This document shows, one piece after another, positions 49,427-57,946 of a stretch of DNA of 64,000 bases. Within the stretch, counting starts at the first letter, position 1. Every line of letters begins with the position of its first letter. Below the pieces are notes generated by a model. It saw only the letters and a list, made by a program, of their open reading frames with translations, was not told where the DNA came from and did no database searches. The stretch spans positions 62,001 through 126,000 of the forward strand of contig NZ_PHHA01000002.1 of the NCBI RefSeq assembly GCF_002795425.1, given 5' to 3'. The position numbers were made by a program, and so were the translations under genes. The stretch comes from Conservatibacter flavescens. GTDB lineage: Bacteria; Pseudomonadota; Gammaproteobacteria; Enterobacterales; Pasteurellaceae.

Positions 49427-49493
49427 TCGCTTTTATTTATATTTTTCATGAAAAATTGCGTGTACTACTTTTTAGGAACTCTAATTTACACAA

Positions 49494-49616
49494 ATGAAAA
49501 CCACCCCAAACCGCCACAAAATCGGCCTAACAGCCATTATCATCATCGCCTTTATTATTGGGTTTAATATCAAAGATTTCGCCTTGGATTTATTGCTTGG
49601 CGGGAGTATGTTTTGA
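49494..49616 (+). CDS. Small predicted membrane protein (40 residues)
   Basis: This is a short open frame from an ATG at 49494 to TGA at 49614-49616. It starts MKTTPNRHKIGLTAIIIIAF and ends LDLLLGGSMF. The basic N-terminus followed by one hydrophobic helix (about residues 11-23) suggests a single-pass membrane peptide. The TGA overlaps the ATG of the following hydrolase (TGATG), a sign of translational coupling and so of being real. AGGAA lies 17 bases upstream, too far for a good ribosome site. I do not recognise the family. Confidence 0.5.
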   Translation: MKTTPNRHKIGLTAIIIIAFIIGFNIKDFALDLLLGGSMF

Positions 49617-50557
49617 TGAAATTTTTAAAAACCTTTGCCCTGTATGCGTCTGCATTTGCGGTAAGTTTTGCCGCAGGTTTTTCGCTTGATTTGGTGATGA
49701 GCCGTGATACGTCCATGACAGCCCGCAACTGGAGCGATGAGATTGGTACCGTCAGCCGTGATTTTGCCTATGGCGATCAGGCGGCGCAGAAGTTTGATTT
49801 GTATCTGCCGGCGGACAAATCACGCGCGCATTACGGGCTGGTCGTGTATCTGCACGCAGGCGGATTTACCGCAGGCGATAAGACGGACGACACCGAGATT
49901 TTAAAATGGTTTGCCGCCCAAGGCTATGTGGGCGCAGGCATTGGCTACACGCTGTTATCCGAGCAAAATCCCACCGCCTCGGTCAAATCTATGTCGGACG
50001 AAATCAAGACGGCAATGCCGATTGTCGTTGCCAAAGCAAAAGAACTTGGCTATCCGATTGACAAAATGGCGGTCGGCGGCGGCTCGGCAGGGCATGGTCT
50101 GGCGGCGATTTATGCCTTTAGAGACGGCAAAACCGCCCCTGTGCCGATTGCCTTTACCTTTGGCATGGTCGGGCCGACAAGTTTTGAGATGGATGGCGCA
50201 CCCACCGAGCCAAGCGCTGAAGCGGCGGCGATGTTATCGGCATTGTCAGGCGAGGCGATTAGTGTAGAAATGCTTAAAAGTGGCGACTACCAAGATAAAA
50301 TCAAACCGATTGAGGCCTACCGCTGGGTGGACGAAAACAGCGTGCCTACGCTGGCAGCTTTTGGGGCACTGGATAAAGTTATGCCGTTTAGCACCAAGCC
50401 TTTTCAGACGGCATTGGCGGCGCATAATGTGCCGCACGATGTGATTATCTTTGAAAAATCAGGGCATGGTATGCACCGTGATAAGGATAAGCAAAAACTG
50501 TATGTGGCGAAGTTAAACGAATATTTGGCGAAATATATGCCTGTGAAAGGCGGATAA
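49616..50557 (+). CDS. Secreted alpha/beta-hydrolase, hormone-sensitive-lipase type (1)
   Basis: This is a predicted exported or membrane-anchored esterase of 313 residues. The N-terminus MKFLKTFALYASAFAVSFAA is a signal peptide or anchor. The oxyanion-hole motif is LHAGGF (HGGG type), the nucleophile elbow GGGSAGHGLA (GxSxG), an acid is likely in FGALDKVMP and the catalytic His in KSGHGMHRD. It follows the 40-residue gene by overlap, and is first of a run of hydrolases. A perfect 12-base Neisseria uptake sequence lies inside it (50403-50414). Substrate unknown. Confidence 0.8.
   Translation: MKFLKTFALYASAFAVSFAAGFSLDLVMSRDTSMTARNWSDEIGTVSRDFAYGDQAAQKFDLYLPADKSRAHYGLVVYLHAGGFTAGDKTDDTEILKWFAAQGYVGAGIGYTLLSEQNPTASVKSMSDEIKTAMPIVVAKAKELGYPIDKMAVGGGSAGHGLAAIYAFRDGKTAPVPIAFTFGMVGPTSFEMDGAPTEPSAEAAAMLSALSGEAISVEMLKSGDYQDKIKPIEAYRWVDENSVPTLAAFGALDKVMPFSTKPFQTALAAHNVPHDVIIFEKSGHGMHRDKDKQKLYVAKLNEYLAKYMPVKGG
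50403..50414 (-). repeat. Neisseria AT-type DNA uptake sequence inside a coding region
   Basis: The - strand reads ATGCCGTCTGAA, the exact 12-base AT-DUS of Neisseria meningitidis and relatives. It is single here, not part of a hairpin, and is translated as part of KPFQTA. Confidence 0.85.
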
Positions 50558-50593
50558 TCGCTTAAAAATCTTTTTAACAAAACAGGAAACTTA

Positions 50594-51420
50594 ATGAAAA
50601 AACTCACCCTTGCCATTATGCTTGGCGTACTGACCCTTGGCGGTATTGCTGCTTGCAACAGCACTACAAGCACAAGTAAGCAAAGCGCCAATATCCAAGG
50701 GCAATGGCTGAATATTGACCGTGCAGGCAAACCGCAAATTAAAGGTATTTATTACCCCAATATTACCGCCAAATCTCAAAAATCGCCCCTGATTATCAAT
50801 GTGCATGGCGGCGCATTTGTCAAAGGCAGTGCGACCGACTTGGACGCTCAAAGCAGACGCATTGGCGAGCGGCTGTTTATAATTTGGATTACACCTTGGT
50901 GCCGGCACTGAAGTTGTTTGGCAAAGACGGTGAAAAATTGGTACAAGTACAAGTTGATGAGCTCACCGATACGGTTTTGTATTTTAAGCAACACGCCAAT
51001 CAATACAACATTGATCCTGATAAAATTATCCTGCTGGGCTATTCGTCAGGCGGCTATGTGGTGGCAGCTTCTACGCTAAAGCTCGCTACCCAAGGGCAAA
51101 GCGTGTGGGGGCAGGTGATTGCGTATGGCTTTATCAAAGACGCCTTAGAACGCTACAACGCCTTGCCGCCGCAGTCGCAAAAACTGACCAATACGCTGTT
51201 TGTTTTTACCGAAAATAAAGATCCGATTTCTAAAGGCATTCGTCCTTATTATGCGCTTTTGGCTCAAAAAGGCGTGAATGTCTCGGCGCTGGAAATGGAT
51301 AAAGCTCGCCACGCCTTTATGGAAGAATTCGCCCCTGATGGCGATAGCGAGCAGTCCGCCTATGTCGCCACCGCAGAGGCGTATATCGGCAACTGGATTA
51401 AACAATTGCCACGCAACTGA
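50594..51420 (+). pseudogene. Frameshifted alpha/beta-hydrolase lipoprotein (2)
   Basis: Two open frames form one broken hydrolase. The first part (50594-50911) has a lipoprotein signal ending GGIAACNS and the oxyanion motif NVHGGAFVKGS. After RRIGERLF its frame runs into an unrelated tail. The second part, in another frame (from about 50876), resumes with YNLDYTLVP and carries the nucleophile elbow LLGYSSGGYV and a His in ARHAFMEEF. About eight residues between the two parts look missing compared with family layout, so a small deletion not divisible by three is likely. An ancestral protein of about 280 residues is implied. It sits between two intact hydrolases on the same strand. Confidence 0.75.
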
Positions 51421-51461
51421 TGTTCAATCTCAATTTTAATCAACCCAAACAGGAAATTTTT

Positions 51462-52382
51462 ATGAAAAAATCTTTAATCATTCTGGCAATCAGTACCGCC
51501 ATCGGTGTAACAGCTTGTGCTGGTATTGGCAAAGCCATCGAGCAAGCGCTTGCCATCACCGAGCAAAAAATCGCCCAAGTGCAAACTACTGCACCCCTTG
51601 AGAAAAAATACAGCCAAATGGGGCAATATGCCGTGGCGGTGCAAAAATTTGACGCACAGGATAAAGAGTTAAAAACTTATACCGTCTATTATCCTGCAGG
51701 CGGCGGTAATTATCCGCTGGTGGTGATGGTAAACGGCACAGGCATGGCAACTTCTAAATACGAAGCGGTGCTCAAACACTTGGCAAGCTGGGGCTTTGTG
51801 GTGATTGGCTCAGAAGAAGAAAATTCATGGAGCGGACAAGGGGCGGGCAAATCGCTGAATTTTGCTTTGACACAAAACCGCACGCAAGGCAGCGTACTGT
51901 TTGACAAAATCAACGCAGAAAAAATCGGCGTGGCAGGGCATTCGCAAGGCGGCGTGGGAGCGATTAACCTTGCCGCCCAAACGCCTGCCGTCAAATCCGT
52001 CTATACCGCCAGCACCACCAAGCACGGCTTGGCGGAATTGTTAAAATGGCCTTATGATGTCTCCAAAGTCCGTGTGCCGTATTTTATGAACGCAGGTGCG
52101 CACGAATCTGACGCAGGCGACGGCAAGGACTACAGCAAAGGCATTGCGCCGATTATGTCGCTGAACGAAAATTTTGCCAAAACTTCAGGCGCAGCAGTTG
52201 TCGCCCAACGAGTGGCGGCAGACCACGGCTCTATGCTGTGGCAACCAAACGGCTATATGACGGCGTGGTTTTTGTACACTTTAAACGGTGATAATCAGGC
52301 TCGCCAAGTGTTCGCAGGGCAAAATGCCGAGATTTTGAATAATGGTAATTGGCAGAATGTGAAGGCGAAGGGGCTGAATTAA
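51462..52382 (+). CDS. Alpha/beta-hydrolase lipoprotein, cutinase/PETase-like fold (3)
   Basis: This is a predicted secreted lipoprotein esterase of 306 residues. I choose the ATG at 51462, after AGGAAATTTTT; an upstream ATG at 51420 overlaps the previous stop. The signal MKKSLIILAISTAIGVTACA has lipobox VTAC. The fold marks are VVMVNGTGMATSKYEAVLKH (oxyanion region), AGHSQGGVGAINLAA (GxSxG nucleophile), an Asp near HESDAGDG and the His in VAADHGSMLW. The pattern of a short lid-less hydrolase with GHSQGG resembles the cutinase/chlorophyllase-like group. Substrate unknown. Confidence 0.8.
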   Translation: MKKSLIILAISTAIGVTACAGIGKAIEQALAITEQKIAQVQTTAPLEKKYSQMGQYAVAVQKFDAQDKELKTYTVYYPAGGGNYPLVVMVNGTGMATSKYEAVLKHLASWGFVVIGSEEENSWSGQGAGKSLNFALTQNRTQGSVLFDKINAEKIGVAGHSQGGVGAINLAAQTPAVKSVYTASTTKHGLAELLKWPYDVSKVRVPYFMNAGAHESDAGDGKDYSKGIAPIMSLNENFAKTSGAAVVAQRVAADHGSMLWQPNGYMTAWFLYTLNGDNQARQVFAGQNAEILNNGNWQNVKAKGLN

Positions 52383-52442
52383 GCGTTCAGTTTATGATGA
52401 TAAAAACAACATCGTTTAAAAAAAAGGGGGGCGGTGTTGTTT

Positions 52443-53339
52443 TTAAATATGTGTTTTAAGCACCTCCACCAGCACATCAAACACCACTTTCACCCTAAGC
52501 GGCGTAACCAGTCTTTGCGGGCGGTACACATAAATCTGCCAGCTTGGGCGGGGCAGGTCGGCAAAAAGTTCGACCAATCTGCCCGCTTGCAAGTCCGCTT
52601 TACACATACCGTCCAGCACAAAACCAATGCCCAATCCCGCCCGCACAAAGGGCAGCACCGCCTGATAGTCGTTTGTGATGACGGCAGGTTTGGTTGGGGT
52701 AATTTGAATATCTCCGCCCAAATACCAGTTTTCAGCCCGCCCCGTATTGCGGTCGATATGGGCAACCAGCGGAAAATCCGACACATCCCGCCACCGTTTC
52801 GGTGTGCCGTGGGCGGCTAAAAATTCAGGGGTAGCGATGAGTTTTTCCTGTGTTTCGCCAACAACTTTCACGATAAAGCGGTTGTTTTGCACCGTGCCAA
52901 TCCGCACGCCCAAATCAATCTGATGTTCTACCACATTGAGCCGCTGCGTGTCTTTGCCCCAATCCAATACCAAATCAGGATACGCCGCCAGCCGTTTGGC
53001 AACCGCTTCTATCACCGCCGTCTCACCTGGCAAATGCGGCACGCTGATCCGCACCACGCCTGTCATCTCATCCGCCATGCGTGCTCGGCTAGGCACAAAC
53101 AGCGCTTCGCTGTCGGCAAGCAGCCGCTCGGCTTTGGGCAAAAACGCCTGCCCGAAATCAGTGAGCTTCACCTGCCTTGTGTTGCGTATAAATAAGGACT
53201 CGCCCAGATAATTTTCCAGCTCGGCAATCAAACGGCTGACTACCGGAGGCGACACCGCCAGACGGTTTGCGGTTTCTTTAAATTGCAGAGTTTCGGCAAG
53301 CGAACAGAATACTTTTAAGGCTTCAAAACGGTTTTGCAT
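52443..53339 (-). CDS. LysR-family transcriptional regulator (1)
   Basis: This is a DNA-binding activator/repressor of 298 residues. The N-terminal winged helix (1-62) shows FCSLAETLQFKETANRLAVS and RLIAELENYLGESLFIRNTR. The C-terminal periplasmic-binding-like effector domain spans about 90-295. It is divergent from the hydrolase gene at 53454, the classical LysR arrangement, so that gene is the likely target. A candidate operator is at 53381-53393. It is convergent with the first hydrolase run. Confidence 0.9.
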   Translation of the reverse strand: MQNRFEALKVFCSLAETLQFKETANRLAVSPPVVSRLIAELENYLGESLFIRNTRQVKLTDFGQAFLPKAERLLADSEALFVPSRARMADEMTGVVRISVPHLPGETAVIEAVAKRLAAYPDLVLDWGKDTQRLNVVEHQIDLGVRIGTVQNNRFIVKVVGETQEKLIATPEFLAAHGTPKRWRDVSDFPLVAHIDRNTGRAENWYLGGDIQITPTKPAVITNDYQAVLPFVRAGLGIGFVLDGMCKADLQAGRLVELFADLPRPSWQIYVYRPQRLVTPLRVKVVFDVLVEVLKTHI

Positions 53340-53380
53340 CTGTTGATTATTTCCAAATCAGAAATTCTAAAATCCAATAT

Positions 53381-53393
53381 TACAAATTGTATA
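53381..53393. promoter_or_regulatory. Candidate LysR operator
   Basis: TACAAATTGTATA is a T-N11-A motif containing the palindrome TACAA-A-TTGTA, placed between the divergent LysR and hydrolase genes. A possible -10 TACAAT for the hydrolase lies at about 53411-53416. Confidence 0.45.
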
Positions 53394-53453
53394 GAAACAA
53401 TCTTCTCCTTACAATACACCCGTTCAACAAACGTTCATTCACTTGGAGGAATG

Positions 53454-54533
53454 ATGAAAAAATTGCTCAAAATGACCGCACTTGCAGCACTGCTTGCCGC
53501 ATCAACTTCCACATTTGCACAAATTAAGGTAACACCGATGAACAATATCCAAACCGTAACCGTCACCCAAGAATGGGACAAAATCTTCCCAAAATCCGAT
53601 AAAGTTGACCACCAAAAGGTGCAGTTTAAAAACCGCTACGGCATTACCTTGGTTGGCGATTTGTATGTGCCGAAAAACGCTAAAGGCAAGCTGCCTGCGA
53701 TTGCGGTGAGCGGTCCCTTCGGTGCGGTAAAAGAACAAACAAGCGGTATTTATGCTCAAGAATTGGCAGAGCGTGGATTTGTAACTTTGGCATTTGACGG
53801 CTCGTTTACCGGCGAGAGCGGCGGCGAAGTGCGCAACGTGGCAAGCCCTGAAATCAATACTGAAGATTTTAGTGCGGCAGTAGATTTTTTAGGTTTGCAG
53901 TCGTTTGTCGATCGTGAAAAAATCGGCATTTTAGGCATCTGCGGCTGGGGCGGTTTTGCTTTGAACAATGCCATTATGGACACTCGTGTCAAAGCCGTGG
54001 CGGTCAGCACGATGTACGATATGACCCGTGTGATGGCAAACGGCTACAATGATAGCGTGGATAAAAACGCTCGTTATGAAATGCGAAAAACTTTAAATCA
54101 AGCCCGTACCGAAGCGGCAAAAGAAGGACACATTGCATTGGGCAATCCGAGCGATCATTTGCCGCCGCCATCTGCCCACAACGCCGACACGCCGCAATTT
54201 GTGCGTGAATATGCCGATTTTTATAAAACAAAACGTGGTTTCCACCCACGCAGCGTGAACTCAAACAGCGCATGGACCACGACCAACGCACTTTCGTTCA
54301 TTACTATACCAATTTTAAAATATGCCGATGAACTGCAAACCTCGGTGTTGGTCGTACATGGCGAAAAAGCCCATTCACGCTACTTCGGCGAAGATGCGTT
54401 TGGTGCATTGGGCAGTAAAAACAAAAAATTGGTGATTGTGCCCGGTGCGACCCACGTGGATTTATACGACAAACAATCTGGTAAAATTCCGTTTGATAAA
54501 TTTGAAGCGTTTTATAAGGCGAATTTGAAGTAA
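53454..54533 (+). CDS. Secreted alpha/beta-hydrolase with predicted Cys nucleophile, dienelactone-hydrolase-like (4)
   Basis: This is a predicted periplasmic hydrolase of 359 residues. The start at 53454 follows GGAGG with proper spacing; a longer in-frame ATG far upstream overlaps the LysR gene. The signal peptide MKKLLKMTALAALLAASTST is cut after TFA. The nucleophile elbow reads GILGICGWGGFALN: Cys where Ser is usual, as in dienelactone hydrolases and some YcjY-like proteins. An Asp and late His (VPGATHVDLYD) complete the triad. It carries a perfect Pasteurellaceae uptake signal (ACCGCACTT, 53475-53483) in the signal-peptide code. A DUS terminator follows. Confidence 0.82.
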   Translation: MKKLLKMTALAALLAASTSTFAQIKVTPMNNIQTVTVTQEWDKIFPKSDKVDHQKVQFKNRYGITLVGDLYVPKNAKGKLPAIAVSGPFGAVKEQTSGIYAQELAERGFVTLAFDGSFTGESGGEVRNVASPEINTEDFSAAVDFLGLQSFVDREKIGILGICGWGGFALNNAIMDTRVKAVAVSTMYDMTRVMANGYNDSVDKNARYEMRKTLNQARTEAAKEGHIALGNPSDHLPPPSAHNADTPQFVREYADFYKTKRGFHPRSVNSNSAWTTTNALSFITIPILKYADELQTSVLVVHGEKAHSRYFGEDAFGALGSKNKKLVIVPGATHVDLYDKQSGKIPFDKFEAFYKANLK

Positions 54534-54551
54534 GACCTGACGATTAAGCGC

Positions 54552-54593
54552 AAAGCCGTTTGAAAACTGACCACTTTTCAGACGGCTTTTTTG
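54552..54593. terminator. Neisseria-type uptake-sequence terminator (one variant arm)
   Basis: GCCGTTTGAA (54555-54564, one mismatch to the DUS core) pairs with TTCAGACGGC (54577-54586). The stem extends outward to GCGCAAA and TTTGCGC with a small bulge, and a T run follows. It ends both the hydrolase and the convergent reverse transcriptase, whose stop is within a few bases. Confidence 0.85.
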
Positions 54594-54596
54594 CGC

Positions 54597-56075
54597 CTAA
54601 TATGCAAATAAGTCTATTTCATCGTTGGATATAATTGAATCCAATGAATCGAAAATTTCCTTATCGTAAACTTTATTTGTTTTAAATATTTTCTTAACTT
54701 TGGAACTGGTTATCCAGGAATTATCCCAAATCTCTTCTTTGGGGTCGGTAACTATCAAACATAATTTTTCTTTAAATGTATAGTTGTCAACATCTTTTTT
54801 TAGCATTCTTTGAAGCCAAATTTGGGCAAATCCAGAGTTGGGCATATTATTTAGTTTATCAAAAACTTTCCTTGATATATCCTCCGGCTTATCCGATCTA
54901 TCAATAAGCTTACTTATTACGGAGCAACAAATAGAAATTGTCTTTGGATTTTTATAAGCTATATCGGTTAAAATGGCAATCAACTGATTTGGATGCATAA
55001 TTCTTTTGGATTTAGCTACTTTTTTATCAAATTTATTCAATGCTGTATTTAGACTTCCTGAATTGGGGTGTTTAATTGAATGTTCTCTAATTAGCAACAA
55101 TTGTTTTTGTAAACTTGGACTTGGTTGAGATATTTTTAACCAAGATAGCTTATCTGCTTTTATAGATTTTGTAATAATATCTGAACTTTCTGAAGTCTTG
55201 CTGGAGTTAATTTTTAGCCCAAAAGGAATCATAATCTCCGAAAGTGTTTTTAAGATTTTTTCACCGGTAATATTGTCCTGAACAAAAATTCTATAATCGT
55301 CTCTATATCTTAAAATCTGATATTCTGTTATATCATCTGCCGTTAGTTTTTCTGATAGTAGTTTGTCGATATATCCCAATAATATTTCTGCGATAAAGTC
55401 CATAACCACAGAGCCTTGAGGAATACCATTTGTTTGCTTGTTTTGTAATTCTTGAAGTTGTTTATCAATTTTATTGCCGAGCAAACTTTGATCACGCGGC
55501 TTATTTTTGGCTGTACCCTTGTCTTCTAAAGCCCAAGCGATAGAATGGGTATAAATAGAACCATAGCAATCAGCAATATCGGTGTCAAAAATATAATTAT
55601 ATTCTAAAGATAATAAGATGGACTCTTGTTCAACATTTTCCCACCATTGTGAAATTTGCTGGGCTTTGTCCGTTTGCTGATTTGTGGATTCTACAGGAAT
55701 GCTTAAACAACGTATTTGCTTGTTACTTTGGAATACTTTAAATCTGTCTTTTATTTTATTCCAGTTGTCCTGCTGGGTAATTTCTTTAATTAGTATAACA
55801 TAAGAGAATGGATGAATAAGCTGAAAAGGACGCCAAGATAGTTTGCCGTCTTTATTTGCATAAATAAAATGGTTTAAATTTTCCAGAGAATTCATTGTTT
55901 TGGAGTTGATTAGCTCGGATGGCTTTCGAGTTTCTAAAAAATCAGACAATTCTTGCAGCAGCTTAGAAAATGAAAAGTATTTTGGCAAATCAATATTGCA
56001 GTAACTTTCATGCTTTAAGAAAAACTGCTTTGCCGCTTCATGGTTTAATTCAAGAATGCTGATTCTGTTTCCCAT
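54597..56075 (-). CDS. Stand-alone reverse transcriptase of the unknown-group/Abi (defence-associated) kind
   Basis: This is a predicted RNA-directed DNA polymerase of 492 residues, not part of a retron or intron. Visible RT motifs are WRPFQLIHPFSYVILIKEIT at 81-100 (typical N-terminal block of this class), catalytic Asp166 in DTDIADCYGSIYTHSIAWAL, GIPQGSVVMDFIAE at 218-230, and the YxDD box ILRYRDDYRIFV with Asp259-Asp260. SIYTHSIAWAL is characteristic of the UG/Abi group that includes AbiA, AbiK and DRT antiphage systems. Residues about 310-492 are all-helical and repeat-like, as in members with a C-terminal alpha-repeat domain. No maturase domain or msr/msd is seen. The gene is more AT-rich than its neighbours. 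A 162-base spacer separates it from tetR on the same strand. I cannot name the DRT type. Confidence 0.85.
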   Translation of the reverse strand: MGNRISILELNHEAAKQFFLKHESYCNIDLPKYFSFSKLLQELSDFLETRKPSELINSKTMNSLENLNHFIYANKDGKLSWRPFQLIHPFSYVILIKEITQQDNWNKIKDRFKVFQSNKQIRCLSIPVESTNQQTDKAQQISQWWENVEQESILLSLEYNYIFDTDIADCYGSIYTHSIAWALEDKGTAKNKPRDQSLLGNKIDKQLQELQNKQTNGIPQGSVVMDFIAEILLGYIDKLLSEKLTADDITEYQILRYRDDYRIFVQDNITGEKILKTLSEIMIPFGLKINSSKTSESSDIITKSIKADKLSWLKISQPSPSLQKQLLLIREHSIKHPNSGSLNTALNKFDKKVAKSKRIMHPNQLIAILTDIAYKNPKTISICCSVISKLIDRSDKPEDISRKVFDKLNNMPNSGFAQIWLQRMLKKDVDNYTFKEKLCLIVTDPKEEIWDNSWITSSKVKKIFKTNKVYDKEIFDSLDSIISNDEIDLFAY

Positions 56076-56237
56076 ACTTAATCCTGTTAATGCTAATTAT
56101 ATAGATATATTACCATTTTTCTCTCTAATTTTGTGGATAATAGACTAATTTTTAGCAATAAAAATTTATTATCTATCAATGTGTTATATTTGATGTCAAA
56201 AAATAATTTCTCTTAATGATGGGTTGTCTTTGAAAAA

Positions 56238-56786
56238 TTATCCCTCCAACTCCCCCATCTCCATCACTTCACAAATATCCTTGGCGATACCGTTTTTTGG
56301 CAGGGCGAGGCGGCGTTCAAAATGGTAGCGTAGGCTTTCCATACCGATGACGGCAAACATATGCGCCTGATAATCGGACACGCCGCCGTGCTTGGCAGCA
56401 AATGCCGTCATTGCCTGCTTGACGATGTTTTGCATATCATTGTACAGGTGGTGGCGTGGGGTGCGGATTTTCCACAGTGCCAGCAGCAGCTCGCTTTGGC
56501 GTTCGATTTGTGGCACACATTCTTGCATAAATTGCCGCACGCTCATGCCTTTTCGGCGCTCGCTCATGATCTGGGTGAATTGCTGCTTAAAATCGGCAAT
56601 CATCTTGCCTGCCAAATCACTTTTGCCCGAATAATATTTATAAAAAGTCGCCCGATTGACCGGCGCAAGCTCGCAAATCGCCTGTATGCTGATGTTGGCA
56701 TAATCCTGCTCGCCAAGCAGCCTGACAAACGCCTGACGAATGGCATTGTGGGTTCTGACCACACGCAAATCGGTTTTGGTATCCAT
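56238..56786 (-). CDS. TetR/AcrR-family transcriptional repressor
   Basis: This is a repressor of 182 residues from the ATG giving MDTKTDLRVVRTHNAIRQAF, preceded by GGGAGAAAAT; an upstream ATG adds 18 residues. The HTH is ISIQAICELAPVNRATFYKY (residues about 33-55). The C-terminal ligand domain has no recognisable subtype. It is divergent from the two hydrolases at 57036 and 57947, its likely targets. It is followed on the same strand by the reverse transcriptase, so the two may share a transcript. Confidence 0.88.
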   Translation of the reverse strand: MDTKTDLRVVRTHNAIRQAFVRLLGEQDYANISIQAICELAPVNRATFYKYYSGKSDLAGKMIADFKQQFTQIMSERRKGMSVRQFMQECVPQIERQSELLLALWKIRTPRHHLYNDMQNIVKQAMTAFAAKHGGVSDYQAHMFAVIGMESLRYHFERRLALPKNGIAKDICEVMEMGELEG

Positions 56787-56992
56787 ATTTTCTCCCAACT
56801 GGCAGCTAACTGATTTAGCCTGATTTGTACTGATAAGCATACAAAAATTAAAAATCGTATGTATATTAACACAGATTTTTGGATATTATTGGTTGTATCT
56901 GAAATAAAAAACATTAAAATAAATCGTATTCTTTCATTGTTTAATAAAAACGATTTTAAGCTTATCAATTAGAAAAACCTCCTTGCTTTAAG

Positions 56993-57005
56993 CGTTTTTA
57001 AAACG
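56993..57005. promoter_or_regulatory. Palindrome in the tetR-hydrolase gap, possible TetR operator
   Basis: CGTTTTTAAAACG is a 13-base near-perfect palindrome 31 bases before the hydrolase ATG. The rest of the 249-base gap is AT-rich with two AATCGTAT copies. The assignment as operator rests only on symmetry and position. Confidence 0.3.
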
Positions 57006-57035
57006 ATAAACCCAATCAACCCACACGAGAACGCC

Positions 57036-57935
57036 ATGACACAATCTATCCAAAGCAAACTATTGGCAAAAGCGGCAAGTCTTTTGGTAAACATTCCAAA
57101 AGACAATCAAGATGAAATGCACGCCATGATTGCCAAAATGGGGCAAGGCAACACCGCCCCTGTTACGCCGCCTGTAATTGACGGACAAAATGTGCAAAAT
57201 TATTACGCTCACGGTATGCAAGTGATTGCGTGGAACGACAAGCAGGACAAAAATCAGCGTGTGATTTTCTATACGCACGGTGGCGGTTATATTGCCCAGC
57301 TGGATAATTTTCAAATTAACCTGCTTACAACCCTTGCCGAGCGTTTGGACGCTAAAATCATCGCCCCGATGTATCCCTTGTTGCCTACATTTAACTATAC
57401 GCACAGCTTTTTCAAATTGCTAAAAATTTATGAAGATACCGTGAAATCAGTCAATGACCCACGCCAAATCACCATCATGGGCGATAGTGCTGGTGGCGGT
57501 ATGGCGCTGGGGCTTGCTCATAGCCTTGTGGAGTGTGATTTACCACAGCCGAAGGATATTATTTTAAGTTCGCCATGGCTGGATATTGCCTCTAATAATC
57601 CCGATATGCAAAAGTATGCCGACAAAGATATTTTGACGATTTTGCTGCTCAAAACCTTGGCGAAATATTGGGCGGTGGACGAGAGCAATTATAAAAATCC
57701 ACAGGTCAGCCCAATTCATAGTCCGCACTTTGCCAAAATGGGTAAAATCACTCAGTTTATTGGCACACGGGAAATCCTGTATCCTGACAACAAGCTGCTG
57801 TCTGACAAGCTGACCGCTTTGGGGCTGGAACACAATTTTATTGTCGGCGAAAATATGATACACGTCTATCCGCAGCTGCCTATCCCCGAGGGCAAAGCGG
57901 CGATAGAACAGATGATTAAAATTATTAATGAATAA
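57036..57935 (+). CDS. Alpha/beta-hydrolase, hormone-sensitive-lipase family (5)
   Basis: This is a predicted cytoplasmic esterase of 299 residues without a signal peptide. The HSL family marks are the oxyanion motif FYTHGGGYIAQLDNFQ, the nucleophile elbow IMGDSAGGGMALGLA, Asp near the later PDNK region and His in MIHVYPQLP. The text DNKLLSDKLTALG before the His is typical. It is 11 bases upstream of a related hydrolase, so the pair is one operon, probably controlled by the divergent TetR. Confidence 0.88.
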   Translation: MTQSIQSKLLAKAASLLVNIPKDNQDEMHAMIAKMGQGNTAPVTPPVIDGQNVQNYYAHGMQVIAWNDKQDKNQRVIFYTHGGGYIAQLDNFQINLLTTLAERLDAKIIAPMYPLLPTFNYTHSFFKLLKIYEDTVKSVNDPRQITIMGDSAGGGMALGLAHSLVECDLPQPKDIILSSPWLDIASNNPDMQKYADKDILTILLLKTLAKYWAVDESNYKNPQVSPIHSPHFAKMGKITQFIGTREILYPDNKLLSDKLTALGLEHNFIVGENMIHVYPQLPIPEGKAAIEQMIKIINE

Positions 57936-57946
57936 TACAGAGAATT

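Noticed and set aside
49911-50267. 118-codon + strand open frame within hydrolase 1
   Set aside because: It is in a shifted frame with Arg/Pro-rich composition typical of a GC-rich shadow; the hydrolase motifs are in the other frame.
54597-56237. Retron or group II intron around the reverse transcriptase
   Set aside because: No msr/msd-like inverted repeats in the 162-base gap, no intron boundary motifs, and no maturase or endonuclease domain in the protein.
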